Shown here one piece after another: positions 1-5,821 of a stretch of DNA of 8,041 nucleotides; the stretch's first letter is position 1, and every line of letters begins with the position of its first letter. The notes under the pieces were generated by a model. That model was not told the origin of the DNA. It searched no databases and saw nothing but the letters and a program-made list of their open reading frames with translations. Both the position numbers and the translations under genes were made by a program. The stretch comes from Actinomycetota bacterium (GTDB lineage Bacteria; Actinomycetota; UBA4738), in assembly GCA_005885025.1 (NCBI GenBank), contig VAYC01000077.1, positions 1-8,041 on the forward strand. Reading direction: 5' to 3'.

Positions 1-672
1 CGGGAGCGCCGCCTGGATGAAGAGTGCCTCCCACGGGATCGGCCGCCCGCGGCGTTCGCTGAGCTCGCGCCGAGCGGACCGGAGTGCCGACCCGTCGGCC
101 TGGCCGAACGCGGTGACGTGAGGGATCTCCCGCCACGAGCGGGCCATGTTCTCGGCCACCGTGCGACGAAGCTTGGATCGCCGAACTCGTTCCTCCGCCC
201 CCGCCAGCTTCCCGCCAGCCGCTTCGACGTCCTTTCGAGTGACCCGGCCGCCCGGACCGGTTCCCTGGAGGCTCGAGATGTCCACGCCGAGCTCCGCTGC
301 CAGCTTGCGAACCAGCGGCAGCGCCTCAGCCTGGCTGTGCGCTTCGTCCGCCTCGCGGATGGAGCCGACGATGGGAGCAGCCTCCCGGTGCTGGGCGCGC
401 GCCGGCTCAGAGGAGCTGGGCTCCCAACGTTCCTCCCGCCCGCCGATCACGGCCAGCACCTCGCCGACCTTGACCACCGATCCCGCTACGGCGCCCTGGT
501 GAAGGAGGACGCCGCCCCTCGGCGCGGGGATGTCGGTGACCGCCTTGTCCGTTTCGACCTGGACCAGCGGCTGGTCGAGCTTCACGTCCTGGCCCGGCTG
601 GACGAACCACTCCACGACCTCGGCCTCGGTGAGACCTTCGCCGATGTCGGGCAGCCGGAACTCGAATGCCAC
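1..672 (-). CDS. bkdC: Dihydrolipoamide acyltransferase (E2) of a 2-oxoacid dehydrogenase complex, 3' part missing
   Basis: E2 core subunit: its swinging lipoyl arm takes the acyl group from E1 and transfers it to CoA, in the cytoplasm. The frame is open for 224 codons from a GTG start to the left edge, so the C-terminal catalytic part is missing. Residues 1-78 form a lipoyl domain, beginning AFEFRLPDIGEGL, with the lipoylated lysine in ETDKA (K43). An acidic/Ala-rich linker follows. Residues about 110-152 are the peripheral subunit-binding domain (VRKLAAELGV, then GTGPGGRVTRKDV). The acyltransferase domain starts near residue 165 (SKLRRTVAENMARSW). There is one lipoyl domain. The GTG start lies 2 bp after the E1 beta stop, with GGAG (681-684) 8 nt upstream, and the lipoyl domain normally begins right at the N-terminus. 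Actinobacteria usually run pyruvate dehydrogenase with a one-chain AceE E1, so a split E1 alpha/beta favours a branched-chain 2-oxoacid substrate. That is inference; a PDH role is not excluded. Confidence 0.93.
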   Translation of the reverse strand, partial: MAFEFRLPDIGEGLTEAEVVEWFVQPGQDVKLDQPLVQVETDKAVTDIPAPRGGVLLHQGAVAGSVVKVGEVLAVIGGREERWEPSSSEPARAQHREAAPIVGSIREADEAHSQAEALPLVRKLAAELGVDISSLQGTGPGGRVTRKDVEAAGGKLAGAEERVRRSKLRRTVAENMARSWREIPHVTAFGQADGSALRSARRELSERRGRPIPWEALFIQAALP

Positions 673-674
673 GC

Positions 675-1652
675 TCAGGTCTCCACGATCGTTCGAGCGG
701 CGGCGGCGATCCGGTCGACCGTCGGCAGGTAGAGGTGCTCGGACCGCTTCAGCGGGAACACGGTGTCCCATCCGGTCACCCGCGCCACCGGCGCCTGGAG
801 CGAATACAGGGCCCGCTCCTGGATCAGCGCGATGAGCTCTCCGGCCAGCCCGCCAGTTCGGGGCGCCTCGTGCACGACCACGGCGCGGCCGGTCTTCTGC
901 ACGGAGCGGATCAGGGCCGGGACGTCCATCGGCACCAGGCTTCGGAGGTCGAGGACTTCGGCTTCGACCCCTTCGGCGGCCAGCAGGTCGGCCGCCTGGT
1001 TCGTCTCGCGCAGCATGGCCCCCCATGCCACAAGGGTCACGTCCCTCCCCTCGCGGGCGATCCAAGCCTCGCCGATCCGGACGGTGTAGCGATCCTCCGG
1101 AACCTCCCCCTTCAGCGATCGGTACCGGCGGATGGGTTCCAGGAACACGACCGGGTCGGGATCATCAATGGCCGCCAGGAGCAACCCCTTGGCGTCGCGG
1201 GGGGTCCCCGGGACCACCACCTTCAGCCCTGGAGTGTGGACGTAGATTGCCTCGGTGGACTCGCTGTGGTGTTCGGCGGCTCCGATCCCACCTCCGTAGG
1301 GGATGCGGATCACGAGCGGGGCGGTGAAACGGTGGCGCGATCGGTGTCGGAACCTGGCGACATGACTGATGACCTGGTCGAAGGCGGGATACGAGAACCC
1401 CATGAACTGCATCTCGGCCACGGGGCGCATGCCGCCCACCGCGAGCCCCAGGGCCGCCCCGACGATCCCCGACTCCGACACCGGCGTATCGACCACCCGG
1501 TTCTCGCCGTGGCGTTGCTGAAGGCCATCCGTCACCCGGAACACCCCGCCGGTTCGGCCAACGTCTTCGCCGAGCACGATCACGCGGGGGTCGGCCGCCA
1601 GCGCTTGGTCGAGGGCCTGATTGATCGCCTGGGCCATGTTGAGGACGGCCAT
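675..1652 (-). CDS. bkdB: 2-oxoacid dehydrogenase E1 component, beta subunit
   Basis: Beta subunit of the thiamine-diphosphate-dependent E1 that decarboxylates 2-oxoacids, likely branched-chain ones; it forms an alpha2-beta2 tetramer with the neighbouring alpha subunit. The 325-residue length matches the family. Visible family blocks are VLGEDVGRTGGVFRVT (27-41), TPVSESGIVGAALG (56-69) with E60 in the conserved cofactor-activating Glu position, the GGGIGAAEHHSES loop (120-132) carrying the active-site His-Ser-x-Ser (H129), and HTPGLKVVVP (139-148). The C-terminal transketolase domain follows from about residue 200 (DVTLVAWGAM) and ends with GWDTVFP. The frame stays open upstream for 87 more codons, but that part is Arg/Gly-rich shadow of E1 alpha; MAVLNMAQAINQAL is the usual family N-terminus. 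It starts 8 bp after the E1 alpha stop; only a weak GAGGG lies about 12 nt upstream, so translational coupling is likely. The third base of the His motif is Glu where many homologues have Gln or Asp; this is within family variation. Confidence 0.95.
   Translation of the reverse strand: MAVLNMAQAINQALDQALAADPRVIVLGEDVGRTGGVFRVTDGLQQRHGENRVVDTPVSESGIVGAALGLAVGGMRPVAEMQFMGFSYPAFDQVISHVARFRHRSRHRFTAPLVIRIPYGGGIGAAEHHSESTEAIYVHTPGLKVVVPGTPRDAKGLLLAAIDDPDPVVFLEPIRRYRSLKGEVPEDRYTVRIGEAWIAREGRDVTLVAWGAMLRETNQAADLLAAEGVEAEVLDLRSLVPMDVPALIRSVQKTGRAVVVHEAPRTGGLAGELIALIQERALYSLQAPVARVTGWDTVFPLKRSEHLYLPTVDRIAAAARTIVET
681..684 (-). promoter_or_regulatory. Ribosome binding site of the E2 gene
   Basis: GGAG on the minus strand, 8 nt upstream of the GTG at 672. 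It sits inside the last codons of E1 beta, so E2 translation is probably coupled to E1 beta. It supports choosing the GTG rather than a later ATG as the E2 start. Confidence 0.6.
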
Positions 1653-1660
1653 CGTCGAGC

Positions 1661-2716
1661 TCAGCCCTCGACGCCCTCTTCGCCGGCGGCGGCCAGCTCG
1701 CGCTGTTGCTCGCGAAGTTGTGGGGTCATCTCGGCGAACATCGCGCCGAAGATCTCCGCCGGCCGAAGTGGGGCGAGGGCCTCGGCCTCCTCGACGGCCG
1801 CCTCGATCTCGGCAGCCTCCTCGGCCTCGATCGTGTGCTGCCAGGCTTCGGTCCACGCGCCCTCGGCCGCCAGGTAGCGCCGGACGCGCTCGATTGGATC
1901 GCGAGGCCGCCACTCCGATTCCTCGTCGGCGGCGCGGTAACGGCCCGGATCGTCGGAGGTGGTGTGCGGGCCGAGCCGATAGGTCAGCGCCTCGATCAAG
2001 GTCGGCCCGCCTCCCGCCCGCGCTCGCTCGATTGCCTCGGCCGTCGCCCGGGACATCGCGAAGAGGTCGTTCCCGTCGACGGCGATGCCGGGAAAGCCGT
2101 ACCCCTGCGCCTTGCCGGCGATGGTGGAGGCCGCCGTCTGCCGGTCACGTCGAAGCGAGATGGCGTACTGATTGTTCTCGCAGAGGAACACCACCGGCAG
2201 GTGGTAGACGCCCGCGAAGTTCATGGCCTCGTGGAAATCTCCCTCGGAGGTCGCCCCGTCGCCGAAGTAGGTGATGGCCACGCGATCCTGCTGCTGGAGG
2301 CGGGCCGCCCACGCCAGGCCGACGGCGTGGAGCATGTGCGCGCCAACCGTGATCGAGGGAGGCAACACGTTCACTCCTTCCGGCGGGCAGTTTCCCCGTT
2401 CGTCCCCCGCCCGCCACAACAGCAGCAGTTTCCATGGATAGCCGTGCAGCCACATGGCCGCGGCGTCGCGGTAGGTGGCGACCATCCAGTCTTCTTGGCG
2501 AAGCGCAGCCGCGCTGCCAACCTGGGCCGCTTCCTGCCCCTCGAAGGGCGCGTAAGTGGCTAGGCGTCCCTGCTTCTGGAGGGCCGTGCCCATCCGGTCG
2601 AAGAGGCGGGCGCCCACCATAGCTCGGTACAGGCGGCGAGCGTCCTCGATCTCGATGGGCGGCTCGCCTGCGAGCTCGCCCTCCGGACTGAGGATCTGCT
2701 GAAACGCTTCGGACAC
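1661..2716 (-). CDS. bkdA: 2-oxoacid dehydrogenase E1 component, alpha subunit
   Basis: Alpha subunit of the E1 decarboxylase and first gene of the E1 alpha-E1 beta-E2 operon. It binds thiamine diphosphate: GDGATSEGDFHEAMNF begins at residue 152 and the paired Asn at 181-182 (CENNQYAIS) closes the GDG-x(~26)-NN motif. Other family marks are FEGQEAAQVG (58-67), the LPPSITVGAHMLHAVG block (118-133) and the mobile loop YRLGPHTTSDDPGRYR (246-261), with H251 as the expected ThDP-facing His. The DD after the TS resembles the branched-chain enzyme loop but also occurs in some bacterial PdhA. The chosen GTG start gives 351 residues, normal for the family; the open frame extends 296 codons further upstream but is antisense to the peptidase gene, and no family sequence is seen there. 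An internal ATG (codon 33) would cut conserved helix. A run of G lies just upstream of the GTG. The C-terminus is Glu/Ala-rich and probably helical. No E3 gene is visible in the window. Confidence 0.94.
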   Translation of the reverse strand: MSEAFQQILSPEGELAGEPPIEIEDARRLYRAMVGARLFDRMGTALQKQGRLATYAPFEGQEAAQVGSAAALRQEDWMVATYRDAAAMWLHGYPWKLLLLWRAGDERGNCPPEGVNVLPPSITVGAHMLHAVGLAWAARLQQQDRVAITYFGDGATSEGDFHEAMNFAGVYHLPVVFLCENNQYAISLRRDRQTAASTIAGKAQGYGFPGIAVDGNDLFAMSRATAEAIERARAGGGPTLIEALTYRLGPHTTSDDPGRYRAADEESEWRPRDPIERVRRYLAAEGAWTEAWQHTIEAEEAAEIEAAVEEAEALAPLRPAEIFGAMFAEMTPQLREQQRELAAAGEEGVEG

Positions 2717-2722
2717 CCGTCC

Positions 2723-2740
2723 CCCCCGGATCGTCGGGGG
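2723..2740 (-). promoter_or_regulatory. GC hairpin in front of the E1 alpha start (candidate leader element)
   Basis: On the minus strand the sequence reads CCCCCG, loop ACGATC, CGGGGG: a perfect 6-bp all-GC stem with a 6-nt loop. Its 3' arm is most of the G-run that would have to act as ribosome binding site, ending 6 nt before the GTG. If transcribed it could hide the translation start. It is only relevant if transcription starts upstream of 2740; a start driven by the TACCAT box at 2744-2749 would cut off most of the left arm. In such GC-rich DNA a short stem can also arise by chance. Confidence 0.3.
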
Positions 2741-2743
2741 ACC

Positions 2744-2749
2744 ATGGTA
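2744..2749 (-). promoter_or_regulatory. Candidate -10 box for the 2-oxoacid dehydrogenase operon
   Basis: TACCAT on the minus strand fits the actinobacterial TANNNT -10 pattern and lies 27 nt before the E1 alpha GTG, predicting a start near 2737 and a leader of about 20 nt. No convincing -35 hexamer is seen 16-18 bp upstream. The box lies inside an 8-bp palindrome (ACCATGGT, 2741-2748, offset by one base), which could be part of an operator or coincidence. Confidence 0.25.
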
Positions 2750-2800
2750 GTCGCCGTCAGGACCGGCCCGGTCGTCCGCGGCTTCCCGAAATGTCCCTGG

Positions 2801-2806
2801 TAGGCT
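2801..2806 (+). promoter_or_regulatory. Candidate -10 box for the S9 peptidase gene, implying near-leaderless mRNA
   Basis: TAGGCT matches TANNNT and ends 9 nt before the GTG at 2816, so a standard start site would fall about 3 nt before the start codon. There is no clear -35 box. The alternative reading of the same stretch is a weak ribosome site, GGTAGG (2799-2804), 11 nt before the GTG. Confidence 0.35.
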
Positions 2807-2815
2807 GCGCCCACC

Positions 2816-4666
2816 GTGGAGCGCGAAGTCAGTCCTTCCGACCTCCCCCGCTGGGAGCAACGCTTTCGAGCCCCGGTCGTCTCCCTGCCCGAGTGGTCTC
2901 CCATCGCGCCCGATCGACTCGTCTTCGCCTCCACCGAGAGCGGCGTCTGGCAGGTCCACGCGTGGGACCGTGTGACCGGGATGCGGCGCAAGGTCACCGA
3001 TCACCCGGTCGGCCTCACCGACGGCGCGCCGACCCTCGACGGGGAGGGGGTGCTGTGGTTCCAGGACGAGACCGGCGACGAGTCCGGCCGGTGGATGGTC
3101 CAGCCGTTCCACGGCGGTGAGACCCGTCCGTTCCTCGAGGGCGTTCCCCACGGGTGGAGCAACGGGTTGGCCCAAGCCCCCGGCATCGTGGCGGCCGCGC
3201 TCAGCGACCGGGACGGGTTCGCGGTCTACGCGTCGATCGACGGCGAAGCGGCAAAGGAAGTGTGGCGGAGCACCGAATCGATCCAGATCGGTGGCGCCGA
3301 GCGGGGCGGGTTCGTCCTTGGCGGGCTGTCCGCGGACGGGTCGTTGTTGTGCCTGGAACACGGAGAGCACGGCGACCTGATCCACCCAGCCCTGCGGGTG
3401 ATCGACCCGAAGACGGGAGCGACGGTCGGGGAACAGGTCGACGAAGGGATGTCGCTCTCGGCGTGGTGCTGGTCCCCGGTCCCCGGCGACTCGCGCCTGG
3501 CCATCGTCCACGAGCGCGAGGGTGAGGACCGGCCGGCCATCTGGGACCTGGCCACCGGCGAACGCACGGACCTCCGCCTCGAGCTGGACGGGATCGTGGA
3601 GGTCCACGACTGGTGGCCGGACGGTTCGGCCCTGCTCCTGGTCAACCTGTTCGAGGGACGTGACCGGCTGCTTCGCTACGACCTTGGTTCGGGCCGACTC
3701 CGCCCGATCGACATCGAGTCAGGCATCGTGTGGAGAGCTCGCGTCCGCCCCGACGGGAGCGTCTGGTACCTGCATCACCAGGGACACCGGCAACCCATGG
3801 TCTTCGACGATCGGGGCGACGAGGTCCTACGGCCCGAGGGCGAGCGCGCCCCGGCGGGGCGGCCGTACGTGTCGTGGCGCTTCACGAACCCGCAGGGGCA
3901 GCCGGTACACGGCTTCCACGTCGTACCCGAAGGGCGCGGGCCGTTCCCGGTGATCATGTTCGTCCACGGCGGACCGACGTGGCTGGACCTCGACCGCTGG
4001 CAGCCCGAGGTTCAGGCCTACGTCGATGCCGGTTTCGCGGTGGGGATGGTGAACTACCGAGGCTCCATCGGCTATGGACGGGAGTGGCGGGACACGCTGA
4101 TCGGCGACATCGGCGGCCCCGAGCTGGAAGACGTGAACGCGGGCCTGACAGATCTCGTGGAACGGGGCGTCGCCGATCCGAACCGGGCCGTTGTTGCCGG
4201 ATGGTCGTGGGGCGGCTACGTCACGCTGCTGGAGCTGGGCAAGCACCCGGAGCTGTGGCTGTGCGGAGTGGCGGGGGTCCCCGTCGGCGACTACGAGGCC
4301 GGCTACGAGGACCTCTCACCGCTCCTGCAGGCCTATGACCGGGCGCTGCTCGGCGCGCCGCCCAGCGAGCGCCCGGAGCTGATGCGCGATCGGAACCCGA
4401 TCAACTTCGTGGACGACGTCCGCGCCCCGGTTCTGTTCGTGGCCGGGGAGAACGACTCCCGCTGCCCCATTCGACAGGTGATGCTGTACGTGGACCGGCT
4501 GAAGGCGCGGAACCATCCGCACGAGGTGTACCTGTTCTCCACCGGTCACGGTTCCTACGACATCGGCGAGAAGGTCCGTCAGGTCGGCACGATCCTGGAC
4601 TTCCTCGCCCGCCACGTCCCGGGGATCCGCTCGGACGCTACCCGATCTGGCGCAGCGTCTCGCTGA
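2816..4666 (+). CDS. S9-family serine peptidase (prolyl oligopeptidase / acylaminoacyl-peptidase-like)
   Basis: Serine peptidase that trims short or N-blocked peptides, probably cytoplasmic because no signal peptide or membrane segment is seen. It has 616 residues, in the usual 600-700 range. Residues about 20-340 are a beta-propeller-like region with recurring WxxD/DLATG-type blade ends (GVWQVHAWD, AIWDLATGER, LRYDLGSG). From about 350 is the alpha/beta hydrolase domain: HGGP oxyanion loop at 384-387, nucleophile S464 in GWSWGGY, D547 in GENDSRCP and H578 in STGHGSYD, so the triad is complete. NYRGSIGYG (413-421) is the classic S9 strand after the oxyanion loop. The GTG start sits 99 bp from the divergent E1 alpha start and gives the expected N-terminus. 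Its 3' end runs 29 bp into the convergent aminotransferase gene; the last residues (about 605-616) look like a dispensable tail. Assignment to the S9C subgroup is likely; substrate is not readable from sequence. Confidence 0.93.
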   Translation: MEREVSPSDLPRWEQRFRAPVVSLPEWSPIAPDRLVFASTESGVWQVHAWDRVTGMRRKVTDHPVGLTDGAPTLDGEGVLWFQDETGDESGRWMVQPFHGGETRPFLEGVPHGWSNGLAQAPGIVAAALSDRDGFAVYASIDGEAAKEVWRSTESIQIGGAERGGFVLGGLSADGSLLCLEHGEHGDLIHPALRVIDPKTGATVGEQVDEGMSLSAWCWSPVPGDSRLAIVHEREGEDRPAIWDLATGERTDLRLELDGIVEVHDWWPDGSALLLVNLFEGRDRLLRYDLGSGRLRPIDIESGIVWRARVRPDGSVWYLHHQGHRQPMVFDDRGDEVLRPEGERAPAGRPYVSWRFTNPQGQPVHGFHVVPEGRGPFPVIMFVHGGPTWLDLDRWQPEVQAYVDAGFAVGMVNYRGSIGYGREWRDTLIGDIGGPELEDVNAGLTDLVERGVADPNRAVVAGWSWGGYVTLLELGKHPELWLCGVAGVPVGDYEAGYEDLSPLLQAYDRALLGAPPSERPELMRDRNPINFVDDVRAPVLFVAGENDSRCPIRQVMLYVDRLKARNHPHEVYLFSTGHGSYDIGEKVRQVGTILDFLARHVPGIRSDATRSGAASR

Positions 4667-5765
4667 TCCGCTCCAGGCCCTTCCGGAGGTAGTCGGGTTC
4701 GGAGCCGAACCCGATCCGGAGATACTTCTCCATCCCGAACTGCTCGCCCGGGACGACCAGGACCGACTGCTCGACGCGGATCCGATCGACCAGGTCCGAG
4801 GACCCGATGGGCAGGTCGTATCCCAGGTACGCGATAGCTCCGGCTGCGGGAGGGACGTACTCGAGCACGCCCGGGTGGCCGTGAACCCACTCCTCGAGGG
4901 CGGGCAGGTTGCGCCGGATGATCCCGCGGGTGCGCGCCAGGATCCGTTCGCGTCTGGGTGGGTCCATGGCAATGGCCGCCAGGCGGTCGGACAGCATCGC
5001 CGGAGTCAGGGTCGTGTAGTCGTGGTGGATCCACAGCCGTTCGATCAGCTCTGGCGGGGCCACCGCCCATCCCAGCCGCAGGCCCGGCAAGGCAAACGCC
5101 TTCGACAGGCCAGAGGTGACGATCAGCTTGTCGTAGCTTCCCCAGAACGTCGGGGTGGTCCGCCCGTCCAATTCGGCTCCGCGGTAGATCTCGTCGGCCA
5201 CCAACCAGGCATCCGCTTCCCGGGCGACCTCCACGACGCCGGCCATCTCCTGCTCGGTGAGGACGGCCCCGGTCGGGTTGTTGGGGTTCGTGACGAGGAT
5301 GACGCTCGTTCGATCGGTGACGGCCCGGCGCAACTCGTCCACGTCGAGCGCCCAGTGCCGCCCGTCGTCGCTCCCGCGCACCACGAGATGGAACACGTCG
5401 CTGCCCCCGCCGTAGTGGCGGCCGAGGCCCCATCCCTGCATGTAGTTGGGGACCATGAACGCCAAGCGGTGGGGTGGCTCGAGCAGCGTCCAGAGCACGA
5501 TGTGGTTCACCTCGGACCCGCCGTTCATCACGGTCACGTTCTCGGGGGTGGCCCCCGGATAGAACGCGGCGACCCGCTCGCGCAGTGCGTGCGAGCCGTT
5601 CGAATGCGGGTAGCCCAGGCCCATGGAGAGGAGCGCGTCGAGGTCCTGGCCCGCCATCAACTCGGCCACGCTCATCGGCTGCACGCCGCTCTCGGACAGG
5701 TTGTACTCGACCTCGTTCTCATACAGGCACTGCATGCGTTCCATCTGGAACGTCTCGATGTCCAT
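4638..5765 (-). CDS. Fold-type I PLP-dependent aminotransferase (class I/II)
   Basis: Pyridoxal-phosphate enzyme that moves an amino group between an amino acid and a 2-oxoacid, in the cytoplasm. It has 375 residues, complete for the family. Cofactor-site marks are NPNNPTG (160-166), DEIYRG (191-196, with the ring-binding Asp191 and Tyr194), the Schiff-base lysine K222 in TSGLSKAFALPG, R230 in GLRLGW, and the carboxylate-binding Arg350 in YLRIGFG. Near the N-terminus, NLSESGVQP (22-30) takes the place of the usual GxP segment and GYPHSNGSHALRERVA (51-66) is the typical substrate-side block. The ATG at 5765 is preceded by AGGAG at 9 nt; the 108-codon open extension upstream is antisense-like shadow over the transglycosylase. 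It lies 56 bp downstream of the transglycosylase with no clear promoter between, so they may be cotranscribed. The donor amino acid is unknown; the nearby branched-chain-type dehydrogenase makes branched-chain amino acids one guess. Confidence 0.92.
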   Translation of the reverse strand: MDIETFQMERMQCLYENEVEYNLSESGVQPMSVAELMAGQDLDALLSMGLGYPHSNGSHALRERVAAFYPGATPENVTVMNGGSEVNHIVLWTLLEPPHRLAFMVPNYMQGWGLGRHYGGGSDVFHLVVRGSDDGRHWALDVDELRRAVTDRTSVILVTNPNNPTGAVLTEQEMAGVVEVAREADAWLVADEIYRGAELDGRTTPTFWGSYDKLIVTSGLSKAFALPGLRLGWAVAPPELIERLWIHHDYTTLTPAMLSDRLAAIAMDPPRRERILARTRGIIRRNLPALEEWVHGHPGVLEYVPPAAGAIAYLGYDLPIGSSDLVDRIRVEQSVLVVPGEQFGMEKYLRIGFGSEPDYLRKGLERISETLRQIG

Positions 5766-5774
5766 GGCCTCTCT

Positions 5775-5779
5775 CTCCT
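5775..5779 (-). promoter_or_regulatory. Strong ribosome binding site of the aminotransferase gene
   Basis: AGGAG on the minus strand, 9 nt before the ATG at 5765. It is the clearest Shine-Dalgarno sequence in the window and fixes the start against the long upstream open frame. Confidence 0.75.
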
Positions 5780-5791
5780 CGGCGCGCGAGG
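5777..5791 (-). promoter_or_regulatory. Small inverted repeat overlapping the aminotransferase ribosome binding site
   Basis: CCTCG, 5-nt loop, CGAGG on the transcribed strand; the 3' arm covers part of the AGGAG. It could modulate access of the ribosome or be chance in GC-rich DNA. It is not followed by a T run, so it is not an obvious terminator of the upstream transglycosylase gene. Confidence 0.2.
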
Positions 5792-5821
5792 CAGGCCAGC
5801 GGCCGCCAATGCACCCCGAGA

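Noticed and set aside
120..132. HSES in place of HSQS in E1 beta (residues 129-132; positions refer to the protein) as a catalytic oddity
   Set aside because: Family members vary between Gln, Asp and Glu at this place; the catalytic His and both Ser are present.
666..1877. 403-codon plus-strand open frame opposite E1 beta
   Set aside because: Long antisense frames are expected in GC-rich genes; no domain, no ribosome site, and the minus strand encodes an unmistakable E1 beta.
1706..2563. 285-codon plus-strand open frame opposite E1 alpha
   Set aside because: Shadow of the E1 alpha codon bias; the minus-strand frame has the complete thiamine diphosphate motif.
2717..3607. N-terminal extension of E1 alpha over the peptidase gene (open frame to 3607)
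   Set aside because: It would add 297 residues with no E1 homology, antisense to a well-supported S9 peptidase; E1 alpha from the GTG at 2716 already has normal length.
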